Shown here: positions 1 to 22,270 of the stretch, piece by piece
Layout: each line of letters begins with the position of its first letter
Position numbering within the stretch: position 1 is the stretch's first letter
Origin: Ananas comosus
Taxonomy: Eukaryota; Streptophyta; Magnoliopsida; Poales; Bromeliaceae
Length of the DNA: 64,000 nucleotides
Direction of reading: 5' to 3'
NCBI RefSeq assembly: GCF_001540865.1
Contig: NC_033623.1
Coordinates: 1,575,501-1,639,500 of the forward strand
Position numbers and translations under genes: made by a program
The notes under the pieces: generated by a model
The model's input: only the letters and a program-made list of their open reading frames with translations
What the model was told of the DNA's origin: nothing
The model's database searches: none

Positions 1-745
1 GTTATATACAGCATTTAAAACTTCTAGAAATCAAATTTTATAATTTTTCGACATCATTTACCTTACGATCAAGTGGTCACAAATTTGACAATTTTTAACG
101 GCCGATATGGGATACTTGCTAGTTTAACGGTGTAAAAGAATCGGAATTTGTTGAATTTTTGATAGAAAATTCTATTCACTACATAGATAAAGATCAATAA
201 CTCCGATCTTGAAACGAAGGATCCGATCATCCTTTTTTAGGACGTCGTTCGATTTTGACTGTTCATTTTATGCCCACATGATGGACTTTATTATGATTTC
301 GAAAATTTACGAAATTTTCTAGAGTATTGGAGCCCTCGTACTCATAAGTTGTTTTCGATGATGGAGCTTCTGAATCGACGATCCACTCCGTTAAATATGA
401 TCTAAAGTATTTGAAACTTCTAGAAAATAAATTTTATAAATTTTCGAAATCATAATAAAGTCCATCAAGTGGGCATAAAATGAACGGTCTAAATCGAACG
501 ACGTCCTAAAAAAGGATGATCGGATCCTTTAATTCAAGATCGGAGTTATTGACCTTTATCTATGTAGTGAATAGAATTTTCTATCAAAAATTCAACAAAT
601 TCCGATTCTTTTACACCGTTAAACTAGTAAGTATCCCATACCGGCCGTTAAAAATTGTCAAATTTGTGACCTCTTGATATAGGTAATGATTCGAAAAATT
701 ATAAAATTTGATTTCTAGATAGTTTTAATACTGTAATACGTTTTT
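1..745. repeat. Long foldback (inverted-repeat) element
   Basis: Bases 1-325 and about 412-740 are reverse complements of each other over most of their length, with scattered mismatches, around a spacer of roughly 85 bases. Matching landmarks include the blocks around 225-260 and 485-520, and those at 20-50 and 690-720. The window edge cuts the left end, so no target-site duplication can be read there. There are no coding signs. The architecture suits a foldback or Mutator-like non-autonomous element. A transcript across it would form a hairpin with arms of about 320 bp. Confidence 0.8.
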
Positions 746-839
746 AACGGTGTGGATGCGTCGATATCGGAACTCATATCATCGAAACAAATTTATGGAG
801 TACTAAGAGCGATCGTACTCTAATAGAATATATTAGCTG

Positions 840-1444
840 ACCCTATATATAATATATATACTTTATATTATATATATATTATATAGCTACCTGTGCCTAT
901 TTAGAGCATAGCATCTCTTGTGATTCTAAGTTCTTACCGCATCAAATTTGATGGGTGGTTAGGTGTGAATGGCGAGAAAAGATATTGGAGCGTAATTCAA
1001 AAAGAGAGAAATGACGAAATCGCAATTTTCTCCAATTACTTTTTCCCTTTCACCCTAATCACCCATCAAATTTGTATGGGCGCGTTAAGAACATAGGAGC
1101 AAAGGGCCAGCTTGTGCTCCTATATCGCACCAGTAGCCCTACTATATATATATATATATATAATATATATATATATATATGATAGTATATAATATATATA
1201 TATATATATTAGGGTTACTGTACTCTTATGAGTATAAACCCCTTTGTAGTCATAAGTTTTCGGCCATTGAATGAAGATATGTGCGGTTAGGATGATAGTG
1301 GTCCTCGGTTAGGATCAATAATAGTGGTCCTCTAAGGTTGGTTGATAGTTTGATCTAACGGGTGAATATGATTAAAGAAGAGATCTAACGGCCGAAACTT
1401 ATGAGAACAAAAAAGCTTATACTCATAAAAATATAGTAGCCGGA

Positions 1445-1480
<36 letters not shown>

Positions 1481-1490
1481 GTAGAATTTT
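840..1490. repeat. TA and CT microsatellites with repeat debris
   Basis: TA-rich tracts lie at about 843-895, 1143-1210 and 1466-1482, with a CT tract at 1446-1467. An imperfect inverted pair (about 940-960 and 1055-1075) also lies here. No gene is visible. Confidence 0.7.
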
Positions 1491-1867
1491 CGTAAGAATT
1501 GATCTAGTATACTTGAAGTATTTAAAAAATACATTTTGAGATTTTTTGATATAATTTACCTAGTGATCAAAAGGGTTCAAAATCAATAATTTTTTAATGG
1601 TTGATGTTTACTGTTTGCAAGTTTAACGATGTCGAAATATCTAAATCAAAAAAAATTTTGATAGAAAATTTTTGATATTATCTACAGCAATATCAATATC
1701 TCTGATCGAAAATCTTAGTATTATATCACCACTTTTTGTGAGATTTTTATTTTCAACCGTTAATTTTGAACTTTTTTCAATCGCTAGGTAAATAATATCG
1801 AAAAATTGCCAAATTTATTTTCTGAATACTTCAAATGCGTTAGATCAATTTTAACGGAGTTGATTGT
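1490..1867. repeat. Second, shorter foldback element
   Basis: The arms at about 1498-1610 and 1755-1865 are imperfect reverse complements. Both contain the phrase TTTAACGG or its complement and the ATTTACCTAG/CTAGGTAAAT pair. It resembles the element at 1-745 in design and in several short motifs, so the two may be related. An assembly gap abuts its right end. Confidence 0.6.
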
Positions 1868-1888
1868 NNNNNNNNNNNNNNNNNNNNN
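1868..1888. other. Assembly gap (21 N) beside a TA microsatellite
   Basis: A run of 21 N is followed directly by about 80 bases of pure TA repeat (1889-1971). The gap length is nominal and the repeat is the probable cause of the break. Confidence 0.95.
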
Positions 1889-1971
<83 letters not shown>

Positions 1972-1978
<7 letters not shown>

Positions 1979-3385
1979 GACTCATTGGATCATTATGTGC
2001 CTAAGCTCCTATTATAGGGTTTATTTTTATAATGGATATTCAACATTGATAGACCACTGATGGAAATATTTTGCTAACATTGTAATAGAACTTATTTGGC
2101 CTGAGTAGAACTTCAGCAAAAATATTAATTGCTGGAATTCGTACTAAAATTATTTTTTTTCCGATCACACATCTTTGCTTCTAATTCGAGACAATTCTGT
2201 GCCGCATAATTAGTGTTAGAAACTTCGCCCACTCGGGCGCCAATGGGACTTCTTGTTGTGTTCGCATCGTTTTTGCGTCGAAAATTCGTCGAAACTAGAA
2301 GTGCTATTCGAGAAAAGTCTATGTTTTCTAGGTTGTTACACTTTTCAACCATGGCATTTAACATCTTGATGTGTGACTTTGCGGACAAGCACATCTCTCT
2401 CTCTCTCTCTCTCTCTCATCAAATTAAGCTCTTGTTGTGCATTCATCAATTGTTTGTTTTTTTTGCTCGAAGCTCAAATTTTTCAAAATAGTATAATTGA
2501 TTTCGGCCCACTCAGCCTGAAGTCAATAACGAAAAAAAAAGAAAAATAAAATAAATATTACATACTTCCAACTTTTATACCATTTATTTTTGACCAAACA
2601 AATAATAGATGTAAAAAAATTTCAACTCCACGGCTATATATACAAACAAATAACGAAAGAAAAGTTATTTTTATCTGAACTTTGGTTTACTCGTAAGTCT
2701 ACTTTAACTTAAACTTCACTTTTGGTGACACAAACAGGCAAATATGGCTCCAGCTCTAAACTTTCTGAGTAGAGAAAAATACGTGTTTAACCTACAACCA
2801 ACCTCCATAAAAAAAAAAAAAAAAAAAAAAGACAAAAAAAAGAAAAAACTTTCATAAATCCTAGAAGTCACAAATGCAGAACATGACATGACTCGAAAAT
2901 GATGACCCGTCATCGTAAAAAAAAAAAAAAGAAAAAAAGGTCGCAGACATAACATGAATACTATAAATAAAATATAATATTATTAATATAATAATATTTA
3001 TTTATTATATATAAATATTAATTTTATCAAAATATTTTTATGTTTTTTACAGAAGAGAAAGTTAATACAATTCTCATCAATAGTATCTACCGACACGAAC
3101 ACGGATTGCGTCCCACTTAATACGCGCGTGTGCGACATGGACGCGTCCGTGACACAGTAGCGTAAATCTCTCTCTCTCTCATTAATATTATAAATAAATT
3201 GTCAATGCCGGCGGTGGGAGGAAGTGTGGCTGCCGACTTCTATAGACTTTACGCCGACAAAAAAGTGACTTGTAAACATTTCTGGGCAAATTTGCAATTT
3301 TGTGCCGAAATGAATCGAAATTTTTACTGTTTCTACCAGAGCATGCTGTTCATAAATTTTATATTCAATACTTTTCCTCACATAC
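1972..3385. other. Intergenic stretch without a recognised gene
   Basis: This holds CT microsatellites (2395-2418 and about 3168-3180), A tracts near 2810-2830 and 2920-2935, and AT-rich sequence. Open frames here are short, lack recognisable domains and run through low-complexity sequence. I see no supportable gene. Confidence 0.6.
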
Positions 3386-3387
3386 AG

Positions 3388-3902
3388 GTAGAGGTGGCAA
3401 TCCAGCTCCCAGTTCACGAGCTAACTAGTGTTCGACTCGAAATGAGCTCGAGATCGAATCGCTCGTTTAGTAAACGAGCCAAGTACGAACTGAAATTTTC
3501 AGTTCATTTAATAAACGAGTTGAAAACAAGTTGGGGTCAGCTCGCTCGTGTTCGACTCGATAATAGCTCAAATCAATAAATAATTTTATATATATCTAAT
3601 ATATTTTTTTATTATTTGATTTTTAGCCCAACCTAAATATAAAGTCCAACTAAATTATAAAATAGTTCATTTATATATAAAATTTTAACAATTAGATCAA
3701 AATATAATAGATAAGATCTTATAAATATATTTCCTACATGTATTCTTTCTAATCCTTTAAAATTTATTCATAAACCAGCTCGTATTTGGCTCGTGTTCGG
3801 CTTGCTAATAAACGAGCCGAATATTTCGGCATGATACTTTAACGAGGTGAAACGAGCCTAACACAAGCTGAGCCCAGCTCGCTCGTGTCGGCTCATTGAC
3901 AC
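3388..3902. mobile_element. hAT-like MITE rich in GAGCTCG/CGAGC motifs
   Basis: Its ends read TAGAGGTGGCAATCCAGC on the left and, in reverse complement, TAGGGGTGTCAATGAGCC on the right, which is a hAT-type TAGNGGTG terminus. Subterminal sequence is packed with repeated CTCGTTT/AAACGAG words in both orientations, as expected of transposase-binding subterminal repeats. It is related to the element at 54304-54893. The flanking 8-mers do not match well, so the target duplication is decayed or the end is misplaced. Confidence 0.65.
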
Positions 3903-4186
3903 CCCTATACGTCTAGGCTATAAACCTTGTTTTATAGACTTAAGAGCCTAACGGAACTCGAACTCAGAACTTTGTGCTCTGATGCTATATAAAATAATAT
4001 GAAACAATTGTTATTCTTTTTAAGCTTGTAGAGAAGCATATTTTGCAGAATAACGATTGTTTCATATAACTTAACGATATCGGATCAGGAGATTCTGAGT
4101 TCTCTTGGTTTTGAGTCCTGTCAGACTCATAGTGTGATTTGATTTTCTCTTATTTTAATAAAGTTCATATTTTGAGCTATCAAAAT

Positions 4187-4632
4187 TGTAACGCCCCCAA
4201 TAATCCCACATCTGACAGACCAGGATCATTTACCAGGCGATGTGAGATTCTAGATGTGGCTCCTAAGGGTTCAAGAAGTGGGAGCCATTGATGTAGCACT
4301 TTGTCCCGCATAGCACTTAGTCTCACACTTTCAGCTGGTATTCGGTGTTTAGACCTTGACGTCCTCGATCGTCGGGTCCAAACCAGATCACAGACAGACA
4401 GAGCAGGACCATTACCACACTTTGTCCCGCATAGCACTTAGTTTTCACACTTCCGGCTGGTATTCGGCTCTGATACCAATTGAACGACCCGACCCGCTAG
4501 CAACAATAACTCGTTCGGCCGAAACCACCGGCCCAAAATGCTTAAGCTCAGTTATTATTACTAGCGTGTAGACCTCATATAAACTGATCGGAATCAGTAT
4601 CCCATCCGATGTGGGACTATTGGGGCATTACA
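4187..4632. mobile_element. Solo LTR (TG...CA) with 5-bp target duplication
   Basis: The element starts TGTAACGCCCCCAATAATCC and ends GGACTATTGGGGCATTACA. It is flanked by AAAAT at 4182-4186 and 4633-4637. TG...CA ends plus a 5-bp duplication fit a solo LTR. Unusually for an LTR, its two ends are inverted copies over about 25 bp. A diverged reverse-complement fragment of the same family lies near 40105-40195. No coding sequence is present. Confidence 0.7.
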
Positions 4633-4869
4633 AAAATGTTATTAGCCCGAATATAGAACAGAGTATTAAATATAAAAATATAAAAATAATATTTTCTGCT
4701 AGATTAATTTTTTGGGCGAGTTCACGAGCTTAGAGTCTCGTTAACGAATCCATTAATTATCTGTCCATTCCATGTTCCCTCACTGCCATGAAAGGTCTTG
4801 ATCAAGAAAATCAAGGACAGTTCCTGACTGTCCGATTAATTGTCCAAGTTATTCCAATTAGGGAACATA

Positions 4870-5190
4870 TAGAATTTATCTAAATTATGAATTACTTTAA
4901 ATTCTTTTATCTAATTTTTAAAATTTTAATTTTACTATCTAAACAATTTGTTTGATTGAGTCCGGCAATAGTAATTTGACTCTAAGTTTTAAATAAGTCA
5001 TTATCTTTATAAATTTAATGAATATACTTCGTATAATTCTCACAACTATTAAATCATTAAATTAAATAATTAGCTTAAATTTTGAATTCAAAGTATTGGT
5101 GACTGACTCGGATCAAATAAATAGAATGTTTCTGTAGTAAAATCAAAATTTTGGAAAATGGATGGCCGATTCAAAATGGTCCATACTGCA
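4870..5190. repeat. AT-rich foldback MITE, copy 1
   Basis: AT-rich sequence with self-complementary ends. The left part has the words TTTTAATTTTACTATCTAA and TTTGATTGAGTC; the right part has their complements (GATCAAATAAATAG and AAAATCAAAATTTTGG). Sister copies lie at about 6205-6520 and 6975-7300. Confidence 0.5.
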
Positions 5191-5304
5191 GGTAAGTTCT
5201 GTATACTTTTTACCTCACAATTACTTCTCGTTTTTACTTTTCTTTTTATTTCCGTTTTATGAATTTGTTTGCACGCACCTAATCCTAAAAATCCTCTCGG
5301 AAAA

Positions 5305-5700
5305 TACTATAGGGACTATTTAGTTGCATATAGTTGTAACTACACTGTAGTTTTTGCTGTGTGCGTATCAAAATACAGTATTCGGTTTGAAGTATTTGAA
5401 TCCAACTATTGTAGTTGGAATTACACAAGGAGAATCAACTGCAGTAGTTAAAATTATGCCCAAATTAGTTATAATTAAAACCACATCAATGAAAATAATT
5501 TTAAACAAGAAGTGAGCCAAAGTGACTGATCACCTTTTAAGCAAAAAAATATTATTTTTTTATTTTAAATTAAGGATAATCTCACTATCTCATATTAAAT
5601 GTGATTAACTAGGCACAACTAAACACATTATTTATATCTATAATGTTTACTACTTTATTTAATCAAACAAAATATTTATAGTTACAACTGTTACATGATC
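5305..5700. mobile_element. Diverged MITE fragment (GGGACTATTTAGTTGCA end)
   Basis: The left end at 5310 and the following sequence (TTGTAACTACACTGTAG, then TTGGAATTACACAAGGAG) are related in reverse complement to the right part of the element at 62705-63465. The other end is not clear. Confidence 0.5.
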
Positions 5701-6204
5701 AACTATTTCTTTACATTACATTAAAAGCATGCAAAAAATAAAGTTTATTTAATGAATAATGATTGTCTAGCCTTTTTAAATTTTGAAGGTCATAAATTTT
5801 TAGGAACTACAAATATAATTTCAAATACAAACTATAGATTTTGTATGCTAATTAAGCAAAAAAAAAAAAGATAGGTATCTTTTCTCACATTAATTAACCT
5901 GTCGATCATAAAATAAAATAAAATAAAATTATAAGCTACTAAAGAAGAGGTGTCCAAATGTTAATTTTCTATTACAATACAATTTAATTGACATTAAAAT
6001 TATATTTGTAATCTAACATTTCATGAATGATATAATTACATAAATTAACGGATTAAGAGGGAGCAACACATAGAAATTAAGAAAATTTTCCTATAAATTT
6101 TTAATATTGAAGAATTGTAAAATATAAAAAATCATCTATGAAAATCATCTGCATTTTAACCTTCTTTTATTATCCATAATAGGAGTATATAAGAGAAAAA
6201 AATG
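5700..6204. other. AT-rich intergenic sequence
   Basis: Very AT-rich, with short A and AAAT tracts (for example 5858-5871 and 5908-5925). I see no gene, RNA gene or defined repeat end. Confidence 0.5.
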
Positions 6205-6520
6205 CATAAATATCATCTCAATTATTACCCGTTTAGATTTAACTATTTAACCTTTAAAATTTTTTATTTCACTATCTAATCTTTTAATTTATTTGATTTG
6301 AGCCAAGTAGTGACTCTTTTACTTCAAAATTGGAATGTGTTTTAGTTAATATTTTATGTAATTTACGTAACTCTAATTCATTAAAATAAGTAATTATTTC
6401 AAATGGCATATCCGAAAAGCCATCAAATTATTTAAATCAAATAAACTGAAAGATTGGATACTAAAATCAAAATTTTAAACATTTGGATAATCGGATTAAA
6501 TAATGGTCTATATTTCAAAT
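6205..6520. repeat. AT-rich foldback MITE, copy 2
   Basis: The left arm (6225-6310) and right arm (6420-6515) are imperfect reverse complements around a core of about 100 bases. It belongs to the same family as the copies near 4870 and 6975. An ATA trinucleotide repeat follows at about 6650-6695. Confidence 0.55.
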
Positions 6521-6974
6521 TTCATAAAAAACTAATATTTTAATTTTCAAAATTTTTTATTCGAAAACAAAAACTACTTTTCATCATAAACTTTGTTTCT
6601 AAAAAAATACTTTTTTATATTTTTTCAAAGATACCAAAAACCCCCTTATTCAAAATAATAATAATAATAATAGTAATAATAATAATAATAATAATAAGAT
6701 TACCACTTTAATTTATAGACGCAATGTCACGGTCAAAAAAGATTACCACTTTAAAGTTAAGCGGTGCAAAAAGCGGAAGATTCCCGGCTAGAAATTCCGC
6801 ATAAATTACTATTCCAATTACTTTAATCTCGACCGTTAATAGTACATTGGACGGAGAGATGAGATGTTCCGCATAGAAAGTTTATGCAAAACGTCCGCAT
6901 ACAGTGGGAGAATCTAGAAGAGAATACGATACCCGCCACGTCGACATTCCACGTCGACTGATGCGAAAAATGTA

Positions 6975-7300
6975 TAGAATTTACTGGAGCTTACGTACTA
7001 TTTTAAATTGATTATCTATTTTTTAAAAAGTTTAATTTTGTAATCTAATTTTTCTTAATTTAATTAATTATTTTTAGTATAAAATTAAAATCAATTACTT
7101 ATTTTAATAAGTTTATATAAATTATATAAACTATACTAATTGGATTCATAAAACTAAATAATATGCTTAAAATTTAAATTAAAAACTATTAATTGACTTA
7201 AATGAAATAAATTAAAATGATTATATAGTAACATTTAAATTTTTAAAAATTATATAGTTAGATAAAAATAAATGAAAATTAAAATAAGCCCTATACTTTT
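6975..7300. repeat. AT-rich foldback MITE, copy 3
   Basis: Self-complementary ends with the same core words as copies 1 and 2. A stretch between copies 2 and 3 (about 6715-6965) is more GC-balanced but shows no open frame or RNA signature. Confidence 0.5.
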
Positions 7301-8360
7301 TGACCTTTTGACCTTTCCAAAAGAATTATTATGCCTGGTGTCCACTCTATATTATTGTGTGGACCTGGTCTACCACATCAGCAGTGGATCTTTCCATTCA
7401 AATCCATCTTATTATTACAACACTTGCTAAAATATAGCATTTAATGTAATGTTTGTGGTTTTCTACATCTATAATATAAAAATTAATTAAAATTTTTATA
7501 CTGTGCCATTATTTGAACGTCTTAATAAAATTCATCGTATGTGATCCAAATAAATAATAAAGAATAATTTGATTTTCTTAGATAGAGCCCACTGTTGTTA
7601 GTTCATCGAAAAAATTTTATGATATTTTAGAATGCATGTATAAATTAAATAAAAAAATATATAATTATTTGTCGAATAAGTTAACATATCAATAGTGCAC
7701 GAGGAGAGCAATTTTACAAGCCTATGACATTACTCAAATGTGTGGTCCACACTAACTTGGTGAACTGAGTCCACACACAATTTCTTCATGGACTCCTCTA
7801 CTCTTTTTTTTTTTTTTTTGGGGGGCAAATTTCAAATATGCTCTTCAAAAATTATAAACTATCATAAATGCTTCTTCAAAATTATCAATATTTTTTTTTA
7901 TCCTTATAGATTAATAAATTATACAAAAACATCTGACCAAAAGTTTTGGTCTAATTTTTTGCTAATTATACCTAATTATAAATAGTTTTGTGGTATTATT
8001 ACGTGGGGCTACTAAATTTATTTCTCACCTAAAAGTATAATATTTTTGGTTTATAATTTATGTTATGATTGTGTTTTTTGTCTACTTAAGTTTTTATCAA
8101 TTCAATGTCATATAGATCTGATATTAATTTTAATTAATAGTTAATTAACATTAAAATATGTTGTACTTTTTTTATGAATATGTTTTTTATTTTGTTTTTT
8201 ATTTATTATTTATGTAGCTTAGTTTATTTATAATTTTCAAACAAATCTTATTTAAGTTAACTCAAGAGGCATAAAGGGTAAATAAAAATTTTATTAATAT
8301 GGTATCTATAATATTTTGTTAAATTGGAAAAGCATTTTTAATGTCGATTTTTTCAAAAAA
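7300..8360. other. AT-rich intergenic sequence
   Basis: AT-rich with a T tract followed by GGGGGG at 7804-7825. The short frame that starts at 7788 runs through this low-complexity tract and has no domain. No gene is supported. Confidence 0.5.
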
Positions 8361-8364
8361 AAAT

Positions 8365-9507
8365 CTACAATTAAAGGCCCGTTTATTATGAAGGCTTATC
8401 TAACATTAATAAATAAAATAAAATTAGGACAAAATATATCAAAATAAATTTTTATATTTTTTATTTGAATTTTAAAAAATATATTATACCTGACTCATTT
8501 TTGTATACAGATATACCAAAATAAATATAAAATACAATGTTATTATTGTTAGTTTTATCTATAAACCTAAATGAAAGCACAATATTTCTTGCCACGTGGC
8601 AAGTCACCCTTCATCCCTTCATCCTCATAAATAAATAAATAAATGAAACCACTTCCTCTATCTAAATATCAAATTAACAAAATAATTAACTCTCTCTATT
8701 TACCTGCTATTTGAGTTTGTTGCTAATAAATTCATTCAGTTTAATATGGACGATGTAAATTCATTGAACCACTAAGCAATAATAGCATTAAATATCAAAT
8801 TCTTTACTTTTGGACTTTTATCTTATGAAACCAACCCTTCGCCTTCCCTCCAAATATAACGTCTAATTTAACCCTATCTAAACCGTAAATCTAGAAATCC
8901 ATCCAAAAGGCCCAACCCTCTGCCTTCCCTCTGCATATAACGTCTAATTAATGTATCCACCCATTTTAACCCTAATATAATCGTAAACCATAGCAAAAGC
9001 CTCCTTCTCTCCTATGCATGTTATGAAAATGAAAGTCTATTTTGTTTCTTATAATAAAATACAACCTCCTTCATTTAGCAAGAGGTGTGGGATCTATTTA
9101 CTTTTTTTTTTTTTTTAATTCCTAATTTTGATGTATTATCCTCTTCTCATTTAGCCTAAGGCGTGGGTGATGCTTCGGGTCATAGCGGTGGCGGAGGCGG
9201 TGAATGTGATGGCAGTGGAGACTAAGACGGCTGCGGAAGAAAGCGTGAGCAATGACAGTGGAGATCGAGGCGGCAGTAAAAGCAATGGCAAGCTTCGCCC
9301 TCTTAGAGACCAATATTAAGTGAGAGTTTCTCTATCTTTTCTTTTTTTTCTCTCTCCTTTTATTTTCTATTTTTTAATATATTTTTAACCTATTTTATAG
9401 TATTTTTTAGAATTATTTGATAGTTTCTGTTTAAGATGAGTTGGATTAGATTAACAATCTAATACTCTGATAATACCTGCCCGCCGCATCGCGCGGGTAA
9501 CTACACT
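8365..9507 (+). mobile_element. Probable Helitron, 3' terminus at 9507
   Basis: The right end shows CCCGCCGCATCGCGCGGG (a GC-rich hairpin) followed after a few bases by CTAG and then T. This is the Helitron 3' signature (hairpin near the end, CTRR terminus, insertion before T). The left end is not identified; the start given is only the nearest repeat boundary. No helicase frame is present, so it would be non-autonomous. The interval around 8365-8530 also resembles 24927-25080, so parts may belong to another repeat. Confidence 0.5.
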
Positions 9508-9822
9508 AGTATATAAATAAATAAATATTATTTTGTACACGTGGTTTCCAGTTTAGTGTCCACGCGTTCATTTTTTGAGAACAGCTCTTCTCCCTACTGT
9601 AAACTCTAATGAACATTTAATTAATTAATTAATACTTTTAATTAATGTTTTACTTTTTTATTTAGTCTAAAACCCCTTTCATAATAATTAACTATTAATT
9701 AATTTAATTTTTAATTATTTAATATTTAATTAAGTACGAAATTAAAAGGGCGGCGAAAAAGGAGAGAGAAGGGAATCAGTTTTTATTTTAATTTTAATTT
9801 TAATTTTAATTTATTTATGTAT

Positions 9823-10425
9823 TTATATTCTTTTCTCGCAGCGACAACAAATGGCGCCATCTCCGATCCCCTCCTCTCCCGTTTCTCCGTGATCGAAGCC
9901 GAGCCGAGGCGGTGAATTAGGGTTTTCGGCGAAGCGATCAGAGCGATCCCTAGGGTTTTCTGATTCGATCGGTGGGAGGGGGAAGGATCCGATTCTCGAA
10001 TTAGATCCCTCAGCGCCGGATTGGGGCCGCTTTTTGTTGCCCCAGTTAGTCGATCGGATCGGTCGATTCGTAATCCATCGCCTTTTGTTGTTGGAGGGCT
10101 TCGATGAGATTGGGGAGGGTTTGCATCGATGAAGGTGTTCCATTTGTGGATCCTTAGGGTTCTGTATCTGTGGAGTTGTCGGAATTTGGGGTTTCTGAGC
10201 GGGAATAAGTGTGATCTGAGGTGTTGAGTTTTATTTTTTTTTGATAAATTTGTTTATTTTTTGGTTTTTTTGAAGTCGCCTCAGAGGAATCTCGCAAGGG
10301 TTTCTGAAGTGGGGGAGGCTTGTTGTGAGAGTGTTTTTTTTTAGGGTTGTAGCTTAGGAAAGTTTTGATCATTTGTGTTGAATTTGAGGGTTTTGTAGTT
10401 GTTTTTAGTAGTTGTAGTAGGAAAT
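9823..10425 (+). promoter_or_regulatory. 5' leader / proximal promoter of the glucosylceramidase gene
   Basis: After AT-rich repeats the composition shifts at about 9838 to a GC-richer leader with several TAGGGTTT-like words (for example 9917-9924 and 9950-9957), common near plant transcription starts. The leader ends at the ATG at 10426. The exact start site and any leader intron cannot be fixed by eye. Confidence 0.5.
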
Positions 10426-21399
<10,974 letters not shown>

Positions 21400-21700
21400 T
21401 CAAAGTAGAACGTGCGAGAGTAAACAATTTTTGGTTCTCCCAACTCCTCAAGTAATCAGTAGGGGTGGGGGTTTTTTTTTTATTACTTTTTTCTTTTTCT
21501 ATTTCTTGGGTATATGTAATAAAAAAACTTGGTTCTTTTGGGGCAATCTCGGGGAGGAGGTATAGTGGTCATAAACCTGGTGTGGTTCAGGAGCGTTCCC
21601 TTTGTATAACATTGTACAGTATATTTTTGTCCAATTACTTCATATATGTTGTTGTTTTCTATCTTTGATATTTTGCTGCATCTAATATGTGTTAGTCGCG
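21400..21700 (+). other. 3' untranslated region of the glucosylceramidase gene
   Basis: Follows the TGA at 21397-21399. An AATAAA-like word lies at about 21518-21524 and further T/GT-rich sequence follows, which suits plant polyadenylation. The end is approximate. Confidence 0.5.
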
Positions 21701-22270
21701 CTCGATGCGTGGCTTCTGTGTAGTTGCTATTTCTCTGGATGAAAAAAAAAAAAAAACTTGTGAGTGCTGAGAAAATGTGCAGGTATTACCAGGGATAACT
21801 TGAAATTGTGTTTGCTCCGCTCTGAAACAGAGTTTTACTGCATCTCGGAGCGGTATCAGATGTAGATGCGAAAGCTAAATTATCGGTGAGTTGTAAGAAT
21901 CAAAATTTGTGAAACTAGTTGTTTGAACTGTTTGGATGCTTATGGTAAAAGTTTATGAAGCTTCAACCTCTAAAATTTCCAGGTTTTTCCATACATTTAT
22001 GCGCCGTGCGCGACTTCATTTGTCCATGATGCATCTTATGCTTCGGCGATTGGACCATCAAATGCTGTGGAGGATAGATAAAGATATGCTGCACAAATGT
22101 ACCAACGCATCAGGTATGGGCGAGAACTTTTTCTATACTATCATCAAAAGACTCAAATCAAATGACTTAGAGAGGCAAGATACTCAAAACTCAAATTTTC
22201 GAAGGTTATTTGGCTACATATTTTACATTATAGTAACTTGTAAGTTGGATTGTTGGCTGAGTGCAAAAGT
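21700..22270. other. Intergenic sequence between the glucosylceramidase gene and a solo LTR
   Basis: A frame beginning at 21936 runs to 22379 but crosses into the LTR at 22271 and has no recognisable domain. I see no gene. Confidence 0.5.

Noticed and set aside
3199..3579. 126-aa open frame
   Set aside because: It runs into the hAT-like MITE at 3388 and has no domain; coding by chance.
4187..4632. Short open frames at 4180-4437 and 4356-4571
   Set aside because: They lie inside the solo LTR-like element and have no protein-like features.
9122..9313. 63-aa minus-strand frame
   Set aside because: Low-complexity His/Arg-rich translation inside a probable Helitron; no start context or homology evident.
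1..9500. Hidden protein-coding gene in the first 9.5 kb
   Set aside because: Searched for long frames, splice-linked exons and GC-rich islands; only repeats and low-complexity frames were found.
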